45,113 nucleotides of DNA, taken from positions 1 to 45,113 of the forward strand of contig CABRIB010000002.1 of NCBI GenBank assembly GCA_902470915.1, in the 5' to 3' direction. This document shows, one piece after another, positions 1 through 6,460 of the stretch. Numbering within the stretch: the stretch's first letter is position 1; each line of letters opens with the position of its first letter. The translations under genes and the position numbers were made by a program. The notes beneath the pieces were generated by a model that worked only from the letters and a program-made list of their open reading frames with translations, ran no database searches and had not been told where the DNA came from. The DNA is from an uncultured Collinsella sp. Lineage in GTDB: Bacteria > Actinomycetota > Coriobacteriia > Coriobacteriales > Coriobacteriaceae.

Positions 1-41
1 TAGACGCGAGCCCGGGGCCCGTGGGTTATACCCTAAGAGCA

Positions 42-64
42 AACCACCCTTTTTAGGGGTGGTT
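42..64. terminator. Hairpin, terminator-like
   Basis: The 8-bp arms AACCACCC (42-49) and GGGTGGTT (57-64) are perfectly complementary around a T-rich loop. There is no long T-tract after it on either strand. It sits where the dispersed B repeat (see 15473-15628) has its central hairpin, so it may be the core of a degenerate B copy rather than a true terminator. Confidence 0.4.
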
Positions 65-102
65 CTGATTTGCGTTGTTCGCTGTGGTTGGGGGTAGTGA
101 CT

Positions 103-197
103 TAAACGTAGTAGATGGGCGCTTTTCGTGGTAGATGCATTACGCAGGTATCCTCGGAGAGCCAAAATGATCCCTTTTCCTCCGTCCCCGGGGGATC
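103..197. repeat. Partial B repeat arm plus inverted C repeat
   Basis: Positions 103-130 match the right arm of the B palindromes at 15601-15628 and 22720-22747, sharing the core CGTAGTAGATGG and a TTTCGTG or TTTTGTG end. Positions 164-197 are a reverse-complement copy of the C element at 15406-15439, with the core TCCTCCGTCCCCGGGGGAT. No coding sequence is visible in 1-206. The left arm of this B copy is missing or too degenerate to recognise. Confidence 0.7.
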
Positions 198-206
198 ATC
201 TGGGGG

Positions 207-1025
207 TTAGAGCTCCAGGGCGAGGGTGACGGGGCAGTGGTCGCTGCCAAAGATGTCGTCGCGGATGCCGGCGTCGCGCACGTTGCCGGCGATTGCGTCG
301 CTCACCAGGAAGTAGTCGATGCGCCAGCCGGCGTTGTTCTTGCGGGCATTAAAGCGATAGCTCCACCAGCTGTAGACGCCCTCGACGTCGGGATTTGCCG
401 CGCGCCAGGTATCGGTAAAACCGGCGTCGAGGAGCTCGGTAAACTTACCGCGCTCCTCGTCCGAAAAGCCTGCGTTACCGCGGTTGGACTTGGGGTTCTT
501 AAGGTCGATCTCTTCGTGTGCCACGTTAAAGTCGCCGCAGGTCACCACGGGCTTGCCGGTCTCGCGCTCTAGTGCGCTCAAAAAGCCACGATAGGCATCG
601 TCCCAGGCCATGCGTACATCGATGCGCGCGAGCTCATTTTGGGCGTTGGGCGTATAGACGTCCACGAACCAAAACTTGTCGAACTCGAGCGCGCAGACGC
701 GGCCCTCGGTTGCGGCCTGGGCGACGAGCTCGGCGGCCCCACCTTCGCCGGCGTAGGGTAGCAGCGCATCGGCATGCAGCACGCGCAGCGGTTCCTGGCG
801 GCTAAAGACCGCGGTGCCCGAGTAGCCCTTGCGCTCGGCGTAGCTCCAGGTTTGGTGATAGCCGGGCAGGTCGATATCGACCTGGCCCTCCTGCAGCTTG
901 GTCTCCTGCAGCGCCAGGACATCGACATTGAGTTCCTGCGCGATCTGGATAAAGCTCGGGTCCTTTTTGAGCACGGCGCGCAGACCGTTGACGTTCCACG
1001 AGGCGAAAGTGTAAGTCTGAGGCAT
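207..1025 (-). CDS. xth: Exodeoxyribonuclease III (AP endonuclease)
   Basis: This 272-residue protein belongs to the ExoIII/APE1 endonuclease/exonuclease/phosphatase family, which cuts DNA at abasic sites in base-excision repair. It shows the N-terminal WNVNGLRA motif (residues 10-17), the metal-binding Glu in QETK (E41), a GDFNVAHEEIDL block near residue 162 that carries the catalytic Asp-Asn pair, and a C-terminal GSDHCP with the catalytic His. A stretch of about 18 residues before EGRV (near residue 95) is longer than in typical homologues. The reverse strand has an AAGGA ribosome site just before the ATG. The gene is divergent from the sirtuin gene, with a 135-bp shared upstream region. 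The family assignment is secure. Confidence 0.95.
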   Translation of the reverse strand: MPQTYTFASWNVNGLRAVLKKDPSFIQIAQELNVDVLALQETKLQEGQVDIDLPGYHQTWSYAERKGYSGTAVFSRQEPLRVLHADALLPYAGEGGAAELVAQAATEGRVCALEFDKFWFVDVYTPNAQNELARIDVRMAWDDAYRGFLSALERETGKPVVTCGDFNVAHEEIDLKNPKSNRGNAGFSDEERGKFTELLDAGFTDTWRAANPDVEGVYSWWSYRFNARKNNAGWRIDYFLVSDAIAGNVRDAGIRDDIFGSDHCPVTLALEL

Positions 1026-1160
1026 GGTGTCCTTTCGACGGGGTTTGCAGGCTTAAGATTAGCGCAACAGGGGCGGGGTGGGCTCCGCGCGTGCTGACTC
1101 AAAGGCCGCATGCCGGGATGTCGCCCGATGCTGCCCGACCAACAAGGACGGAGGACTCAT

Positions 1161-1913
1161 ATGACGCAGGCGATAACGGACCCCAAGCAGGCCTCCGCTG
1201 CGCTGGCGGAGCTGTTCGGTACCCACAAGCGCGTGGTCTTCTTTGGCGGCGCTGGTGTTTCCACGGCGAGTGGCATCCCCGATTTCCGCAGCGTGGACGG
1301 CCTGTATCACCAGCAGTTTGCCTACCCGCCCGAGACTATGCTTTCGCATAGCTTTTATGAGGCACATCCGGCCGAGTTCTTCGACTTCTACCGCACCAAG
1401 ATGATTGCGCTTGGCGCCAAGCCCAACCGCTGCCACACCAAGCTGGCCGAGCTGGAGCGCGCCGGTAAGCTAAATGCCGTGGTGACGCAAAATATCGACG
1501 GCTTGCATCAGATGGCCGGCTCGCAGCGCGTGTTCGAGCTGCACGGATCGGTCCATCGCAACATTTGCCAGTCGTGCGGCGCGGTCTATAGCGCCGAGTG
1601 GATTTGCTCGCGCGAGCACGAGGACGCCGCGGGCGTACCCGTGTGTCCTGCGTGCGGTGGGCGCATCAAGCCCGATGTGGTGCTCTACGAGGAGCCGCTC
1701 GACGAGCATGTGCTGACCGGCGCCGTTGCTGCCATCGCCGCAGCCGACGCCCTCGTCGTGGGCGGAACCTCGCTCGTAGTGTATCCGGCGGCGGGCCTTA
1801 CGCGATACTTTACCGGCGATACGCTGGCCATTTGCAATTTGGCGCCCACCGATCAGGATGCAAATGCCGACCTGCTGATTTCTTGCGACATCGCGGCCGC
1901 GTTTGCGTTCTAG
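1161..1913 (+). CDS. cobB: NAD-dependent deacylase, sirtuin family
   Basis: This SIR2 family protein removes acyl groups from lysines using NAD+. Visible motifs are the NAD-binding GAGVSTASGIPDFRS block (about residues 30-44), TQNIDGLHQ, the catalytic His in HGS, two zinc-binding Cys pairs (CQSC and CPAC), and a GTSLVVYPA motif near the C-terminus. The ATG at 1161 is preferred over an in-frame upstream start at 1110 because GGAGGA lies 5 bases before it (1150-1155); this gives 250 residues, a normal size for bacterial sirtuins. It is followed by a separate promoter for folP-folK. The exact acyl specificity cannot be read from the sequence. Confidence 0.93.
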   Translation: MTQAITDPKQASAALAELFGTHKRVVFFGGAGVSTASGIPDFRSVDGLYHQQFAYPPETMLSHSFYEAHPAEFFDFYRTKMIALGAKPNRCHTKLAELERAGKLNAVVTQNIDGLHQMAGSQRVFELHGSVHRNICQSCGAVYSAEWICSREHEDAAGVPVCPACGGRIKPDVVLYEEPLDEHVLTGAVAAIAAADALVVGGTSLVVYPAAGLTRYFTGDTLAICNLAPTDQDANADLLISCDIAAAFAF

Positions 1914-1927
1914 CCCGCGCGCGCGGA

Positions 1928-1933
1928 TACAAT
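1928..1933 (+). promoter_or_regulatory. Candidate -10 box for folP-folK
   Basis: TACAAT lies 75 bases before the folP-folK start, in a short gap after the sirtuin stop. No convincing -35 hexamer is seen at standard spacing, so this is only a candidate. Confidence 0.3.
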
Positions 1934-2007
1934 AGAAAGACTGATTGCAAAGCGACCCCGCCGCCAGCGCCCGAGCGCGGCGGCGTGGGCATTTTAGGAG
2001 GATGTTC

Positions 2008-3741
2008 ATGGCGAACGACAGCAAGACATGGCGGTGCGGAAAGTACGAGCTCAGCTTTGACCGTCCGCGCATCATGGGCGTCCTCAACGTGACGCCCGAT
2101 TCGTTTAGCGACGGCGGTGAGCACTTTGACCAGGATGCCGCTATCGAGTACGGCCTGGCGATGCTCGATGCCGGCGCCGACATCATCGACGTGGGCGGCG
2201 AGTCCACGCGCCCCGGCTTTACCCCGGTCAACCCCGACGAGGAGGCGCGTCGCGTGCTGCCCGTCGTGCGCGCGCTCGCCAAAGAGGGTGCCATTGTCTC
2301 GATCGACACGCGTCATGTGGCGGTTGCCAAGGCGGCTGTGCGCTGCGGCGCTTCGATTGTCAACGACGTGACGGGCTTCACCGATCCCAAGATGGTTGAG
2401 TTCGTTAAGACGAGCACCTGCGGCGTCATCGTAATGCACGCCGGCGAGGTCGCCGCACCCGCACGCACGCACGCGACGGTGCAGCTTGATACCTCGGCTG
2501 CGGCGTTTGTTGCCGAGAAGGCACGCGAAGCGGCTGCCGAGGCCGCGCGCGAGGCCGAGAAGCCGGCCCGTCGCCGTCGCGGCAAGTTGCTGGGCGAGCC
2601 CAAGGTTGAGGCCAAGCTTCCGGGCGGTGTGGTACAGCCCTCGCTGCCGTTTGGCGAATCGGAGCCCGCGCCCGAGTCCGTTGACGAGCCGGAGGCGTCG
2701 GCTTCCGAGCAGGCTGCCCCTGCCGCCGCTGCGCCCGAGACCGTGCCCGCAGCTACCGAAGCTGCACCAGAGCCCAGCGACCACCTGGCCGCCATGATGC
2801 GCCGCAGCGCCCGCCGCGAGGAAGCCTACGTGCCCACCTCGCAGCTCCGCCGCTTTACCCTGCCCGATTCTGCGCCCATCATGCGCCGCGTCATGGGCTT
2901 TCTGTCCGACCAGGCCCGCACGCTCATCCATGCCGGCGTGTCGCGCGACCGTATCTGCATCGATCCCGGCCCGGGCTTTGGCAAGACGGCCAACGAAGAC
3001 ATCGTCATCCAGCGCGAGACCGCCAAGATGGCGTCGCTGGGCTATCCGCTCATGTGCGCCGTGTCGCGCAAGCGCTTTGTGGGCGCCGTCTCGGGCGTGA
3101 CCGAGGCCGCCGAGCGCGATGCCGCCACGTTTGGTGTGTGCCTGGGCGCCATCCAGGCCGGCGCCAACATCGTGCGCGTACATGACGTTGCGGGCTTTGC
3201 GCAGTTCCTGAACGGTTACTGGGCCGTTGCCAAACCGCAACCGCGCCGCGCGTTTGTGGCCGTGGGTTCCAACCTGGGGCATCGCTGCGACAACATTCGC
3301 GCTGCGCGCGACATGATTGCCGAGATTCCGCTGACCTGCGTGTCCAACTGCTCGCGCATCTACGAGAGCGAGCCGGCCTACGAGACGCGCCAGGACGCGT
3401 TTGCCAACGCCGTCATCGAGATCAAGACCGAGCTGGCTCCACTGGTGCTGCTCGACGAGCTTATGAAGATCGAGGCCGAGCTGGGGCGTGACCGCTCCAA
3501 GAAGGCCAAGGTCAACGGCCCGCGCACCATCGACCTGGACCTGCTGTGGATGGACGGCGAGACTCACGGCGGCAAGAAGCTGCGCCTGCCGCATCCGCTG
3601 ATCGGCGAGCGAGACTTTGTGCTGGTGCCGCTCGAGGACCTGATGCACGACCCGGCGCGGTTCTTCCGCTACAACGGCGTCGAGGTCAAGGAGCCCGAGG
3701 ATCGCGTGGGCCATATCGTGGGCGAATTGGGGCGTATGTAG
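2008..3741 (+). CDS. folPK: Dihydropteroate synthase-HPPK fusion (folP-folK)
   Basis: This bifunctional folate enzyme has 577 residues. The dihydropteroate synthase part (residues about 12-405) shows GVLNVTPDSFSDGG, GGESTRPG and DPGPGFGKT (D319). The hydroxymethyl-dihydropterin pyrophosphokinase part (about 412-577) shows AVGSNLG and GPRTIDLDLL. The two enzymes act in consecutive steps, HPPK first. Unusually, the synthase barrel carries an insertion of about 140 residues (about 148-288) directly after IVMHAGE, the loop that normally reads MHMRGTP. Its core is very rich in Ala, Glu and Pro with an Arg/Lys patch. AGGAGG at 1996-2001 sets the start at 2008; an ATG at 2002 is too close to it. The next gene begins directly after the stop. 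Folate-pathway partners such as folB, folE or folC are not in the window. Confidence 0.93.
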   Translation: MANDSKTWRCGKYELSFDRPRIMGVLNVTPDSFSDGGEHFDQDAAIEYGLAMLDAGADIIDVGGESTRPGFTPVNPDEEARRVLPVVRALAKEGAIVSIDTRHVAVAKAAVRCGASIVNDVTGFTDPKMVEFVKTSTCGVIVMHAGEVAAPARTHATVQLDTSAAAFVAEKAREAAAEAAREAEKPARRRRGKLLGEPKVEAKLPGGVVQPSLPFGESEPAPESVDEPEASASEQAAPAAAAPETVPAATEAAPEPSDHLAAMMRRSARREEAYVPTSQLRRFTLPDSAPIMRRVMGFLSDQARTLIHAGVSRDRICIDPGPGFGKTANEDIVIQRETAKMASLGYPLMCAVSRKRFVGAVSGVTEAAERDAATFGVCLGAIQAGANIVRVHDVAGFAQFLNGYWAVAKPQPRRAFVAVGSNLGHRCDNIRAARDMIAEIPLTCVSNCSRIYESEPAYETRQDAFANAVIEIKTELAPLVLLDELMKIEAELGRDRSKKAKVNGPRTIDLDLLWMDGETHGGKKLRLPHPLIGERDFVLVPLEDLMHDPARFFRYNGVEVKEPEDRVGHIVGELGRM

Positions 3742-4443
3742 ATGATCGAGATGAATGCTGTTGCCGCCGGTACCGAGCTTGACGCGGCGCGCGATGCGGG
3801 CCGCGAGGGCATGTCCGCGGGCTGGTGCGCGTGGAGCGCGGGCGAGGCGTCGTTGACGTTTTCGCTGGTCGTGCGCCCCGATGTGAACATGCACGCCTTC
3901 CACGGCCTGCCGTTTGTAGCCGCAATGGGCATGATGGACGCGCTCGCGGGCACGGCCGCAACGCCGGGCCTGGGGCTTGCCGGCAAAGTGGGCATCCAGT
4001 GGCCGAGTGACATCGTGTACGGCACGCCTGCGTTTGAGACATCTCTCTCTCGCGTCGCCGTCAACGGCGGTGCCGGTGCTGCGGGCATGTTCGGTGCCGT
4101 GACGGTGGATATTGAGCGCGCGGCGCTGGGCGAGCTTGGCGTGGATGTGGCCGATGAGGCGCTGGTCGAGGCATTGGCCGCGGCGGTGCTCGCTCGCGTG
4201 GGCACCTGGGCAGTTGTTGCCAACACGCCGCAGGGCGCTGCCGGTCCGCTGGCTCCCGTGCTGGGCGAGTATTTCGATATGGTGCCGCTGCTGGGTCGTC
4301 AGGTCGCGGCGGTGTCGCCCAACGGCCTGCCGCTCGCGGTCGGCGTGTTTGCGGGTCTGGACATCTGGGGTCGCGCAACCATTAAGACCGACGCCGGCGA
4401 GCAAGAGTTTCCGCCCGAGGCCGTGCGCATTCGCGGTCTGTAG
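3742..4443 (+). CDS. Biotin/lipoate protein ligase-like protein, degenerate
   Basis: This 233-residue protein resembles the catalytic domain of biotin protein ligase (BirA family). VGIQWPSDIVYG (about residues 90-101) matches the family's KWPNDL motif, and the last 50 residues look like the small C-terminal SH3-like domain. It lacks the N-terminal DNA-binding domain, the substrate-binding GRGRxGR loop (GWCAWSAGEA stands in that place) and the KLAGI lysine motif. It may therefore be inactive as a ligase or act on something else. The ATG follows the folP-folK TAG with no gap, so the two are almost certainly co-transcribed and translationally coupled. Assignment is by motif only and is moderate. 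Confidence 0.55.
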   Translation: MIEMNAVAAGTELDAARDAGREGMSAGWCAWSAGEASLTFSLVVRPDVNMHAFHGLPFVAAMGMMDALAGTAATPGLGLAGKVGIQWPSDIVYGTPAFETSLSRVAVNGGAGAAGMFGAVTVDIERAALGELGVDVADEALVEALAAAVLARVGTWAVVANTPQGAAGPLAPVLGEYFDMVPLLGRQVAAVSPNGLPLAVGVFAGLDIWGRATIKTDAGEQEFPPEAVRIRGL

Positions 4444-4540
4444 CGCAGGGCGCCAGCGCCCAAAGATAACGATGACAACGAAGCCCTCATCGGCCTGCAC
4501 CGGGGAGGGCTTTCGCGTGACTGCAGGGCGGCATCTCGGT

Positions 4541-4583
4541 CCTATTCCTCAAAACTGAAAAATTTTCGTTTTTGAGGAATAGG
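4541..4583. repeat. 43-bp palindrome, copy 1
   Basis: Arms CCTATTCCTCAAAA (4541-4554) and TTTTGAGGAATAGG (4570-4583) are perfectly complementary, with a further GAAAA/TTTTC pairing inside the loop. It is nearly identical in sequence and length to the copy at 4626-4668. It could act as a bidirectional terminator between the converging folP operon and coaX, or be a mobile palindrome. Confidence 0.85.
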
Positions 4584-4625
4584 AAACATGCACGATATCG
4601 CTGTGCTGGGTGTATTCGAGGAGTC

Positions 4626-4668
4626 TCTATTCCTCAAAATTGAAAATATTTCGTTTTTGAGGAATAGA
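4626..4668. repeat. 43-bp palindrome, copy 2
   Basis: Arms CTATTCCTCAAAA (4627-4639) and TTTTGAGGAATAG (4655-4667) are perfectly complementary. It differs from copy 1 at only a few positions, and the two copies start 85 bp apart. The T-run lies within the right arm rather than after it, so terminator function is uncertain. Confidence 0.85.
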
Positions 4669-4725
4669 CTTGGCGAACGTTTGCGGGGACTGTGGCATCG
4701 GGCGTGCTCGACTTAGGTCCCCGTC

Positions 4726-5499
4726 CTACCCCAGCTCCTGCATGCGGCGGTAGATTTCGCAGATGCCCTTGATGGTGAGCTGCCCGTCGACCACGTCGAA
4801 GGCATCGGTCGAATCGGCGACGATGCCGGCGAGACCGCCCGTGGCGATAACGGTGGCGTCCTCGCGGCCCAGCTCGCGTTTCATGCGCGCGACTAGGCCC
4901 TCGGCCATGGCGGCGGCGCCCATCACGGCGCCGACCTTGATGCACTCCTCGGTATCGCGGCCGATGGCATGCTCGGGCGCCTCGAGCGGAACGCTGGCGA
5001 GCTTGGCGGCTCGGGCGGCGAGCGCGTCCATGGAGATGCGGATGCCCGGCGCTATCGCTCCGCCAATGTAATAGCCGTCCTCGTCGATGACGTCGATATT
5101 GGTCGCGGTACCAAAGTCCACCACGATCGCCGGGGCGCCGTAGAAGGTCTCGGCAGCGACGGCGTTGGCGATGCGGTCGGCACCAACGGCCTGGGGGCGC
5201 GCCGCCCGCAGCTTGGTCACGGCCGCCGTCTGCGGTCCAATGACGATGGCATCTGCCGCGATGCGTTTGGCCACGGCGTGCCACTCGCGCGAGAGCTGTG
5301 GCACCACGCCGGCAAAGGCGATCGCGTCGACCGCGCCGAGCGAGAGGTCGTACATCTTAAAGAAGCCCATCAGGCGCACGTGGATCTCGTCGGCGGTAAA
5401 GGAGCGGTCGGTGGGCATACGCCACGACTGCACCAGCTCGTCTCCGTCAAACAGGCCCATGGCCGTCTGCGTGTTTCCCATATCGATAGCGAGCAGCAT
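4726..5499 (-). CDS. coaX: Type III pantothenate kinase
   Basis: This 257-residue enzyme phosphorylates pantothenate in the first step of coenzyme A synthesis. It belongs to the ASKHA fold family. Visible motifs are the N-terminal phosphate loop IDMGNTQT (residues 4-11), GADRIANAVAA, the phosphate 2 motif VVDFGTATNIDVI, and GGAIAPGI. The start at 5499 is preceded on the minus strand by a GGAG ribosome site. The reading frame runs open far upstream to 5877, but that part is the antisense of the tRNA gene and is not coding. Type III kinases are typically monovalent-cation-dependent and insensitive to CoA feedback (family knowledge). Confidence 0.95.
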   Translation of the reverse strand: MLLAIDMGNTQTAMGLFDGDELVQSWRMPTDRSFTADEIHVRLMGFFKMYDLSLGAVDAIAFAGVVPQLSREWHAVAKRIAADAIVIGPQTAAVTKLRAARPQAVGADRIANAVAAETFYGAPAIVVDFGTATNIDVIDEDGYYIGGAIAPGIRISMDALAARAAKLASVPLEAPEHAIGRDTEECIKVGAVMGAAAMAEGLVARMKRELGREDATVIATGGLAGIVADSTDAFDVVDGQLTIKGICEIYRRMQELG

Positions 5500-5695
5500 G
5501 TCTACTCCAGGTGTCGGCGTAAAAGGACGCGCACCATTGTATACGCGCCGCCGACGGCGCTCGGCTGCGATTCGTTTACGCTGATATGGACTGAGGGGTT
5601 TAAATATGAAGGAATTATGCTCTACGAGATTTTCCTTGCCGTTTACCGAACTCCCACGTAATATTCTTTTTTGCGCACATGAGGCGCCCAGACAT

Positions 5696-5772
5696 TGCGG
5701 GGTGGAGCAGTCTGGTAGCTCGCCGGGCTCATAACCCGGAGGTCGTAGGTTCAAATCCTGCCCCCGCGACCA
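5696..5772 (+). tRNA. Initiator tRNA-Met (CAT)
   Basis: A 77-nt cloverleaf with encoded CCA at 5770-5772. The anticodon loop reads CTCATAA and is closed by a CCGGG/CCCGG stem, so it has the three consecutive G-C pairs that mark bacterial initiator tRNAs. The D arm (AGCAGTCTGGTAGCT) and T arm (GTAGG-TTCAAAT-CCTGC) are intact. The first acceptor pair is T1-G72 instead of the C1-A72 mismatch of E. coli; a weak pair there fits the need for an unpaired or weak end. Confidence 0.95.
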
Positions 5773-5782
5773 AGAATTTGCA

Positions 5783-5811
5783 GCTCGTCGGCCTAGCCGG
5801 CGGGCTTTTTT
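5783..5811 (+). terminator. Rho-independent terminator of the tRNA
   Basis: A 10-bp stem GCTCGTCGGC/GCCGGCGGGC (5783-5792 with 5796-5805, two G-U pairs) with a 3-base loop is followed by six T residues. It lies 11 bases after the tRNA CCA. Confidence 0.85.
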
Positions 5812-5861
5812 GTTATTCCGGGACTGTTTTCTCAGCCCAATTCTCAGCCTCCCAAACAAAA

Positions 5862-6318
5862 TCTCGATCTGTAACATCTAGACCCGATTTGGACGGCCAG
5901 GTGTTACAGATCGAGATGTTTCGGCAGGACGGTCTTCGTTTGTCTAAATCTGTAACACGAGGGACGGATTTTGCCGAGTTGTTGTTGCAGATTGAGATCT
6001 TTCGGCGGGCTAGATTGGTTTGTCTCGATCTGTAACAGGTGGAGGCCAAAAGTGGGTCTAGGTGTTACAGATTGAGATGTTTGGTCGGACCGAATTTGTT
6101 CGTCTCGATTTGTAACATCTAGGGTCGTTTTTGGCCTGTAGGTGTTACAGATCGAGATTTTCCGACGGAACGCTTCCGTTTGTCTTGATCTGTAACAGTA
6201 AGGGGCCAAAAGTCGGTCTAGATGTTACAGATTTAGATTGTTGAGGATGGGTCGAGAGGAATGTCTCGATCTGTAACAGTAAGACCCGGCTTTGCTGGGT
6301 AGCTGTTACAGATCGAGA
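5862..6318. repeat. Array of twelve 15-bp elements every 40 bp, alternating orientation
   Basis: The consensus is TCTCGATCTGTAACA. Forward copies start at 5862, 5943, 6023, 6103, 6183 and 6264; reverse-complement copies start at 5902, 5983, 6063, 6143, 6223 and 6304. Spacing between successive copies is 40 or 41 bp, so the spacers are 25 or 26 bp. Odd spacers resemble each other (variants of TCTAGACCCGATTTTGGCC, sometimes inverted) and even spacers resemble each other (TGTTTCGGC...CGTTTG). As RNA or single-stranded DNA, any two neighbours can form a 15-bp stem, so six hairpins in one register or five in the other are possible. It is not a CRISPR: the repeats are short and alternate in direction, and the spacers are related. 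No protein gene fits inside. Confidence 0.93.
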
Positions 6319-6460
6319 CAAACCGACGGGCCGCCCCGCCCCATCCACCTGCCGCTACCTGCTGTCCGCCGATTTCCGTTGCGCTGTTGTATTTCCATGC
6401 CATATCCTTTAGACAACTACGCGGCATCATCGCCGCCGCGCCTACAAGAGAGGAATATCC

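Noticed and set aside
1810..4500. 896-codon open frame opposite folP-folK
   Set aside because: Same reason: a shadow over well-supported genes on the plus strand.
5500..5877. Open frame continuing upstream of coaX
   Set aside because: It reads the tRNA gene in antisense (SRGQDLNLRPPGYEPGELPDCSTP type peptide), a known annotation artefact; coaX starts at 5499.
5862..6318. CRISPR array
   Set aside because: Repeats are only 15 bp and alternate in direction, spacers are related to each other, and no cas gene is near.
5813..6348. Several overlapping minus-strand open frames in the 40-bp array
   Set aside because: Their repeated peptides come from the DNA repeats. The 40- and 80-bp periods are not multiples of three, so no single frame keeps the pattern, and no ribosome site is seen.
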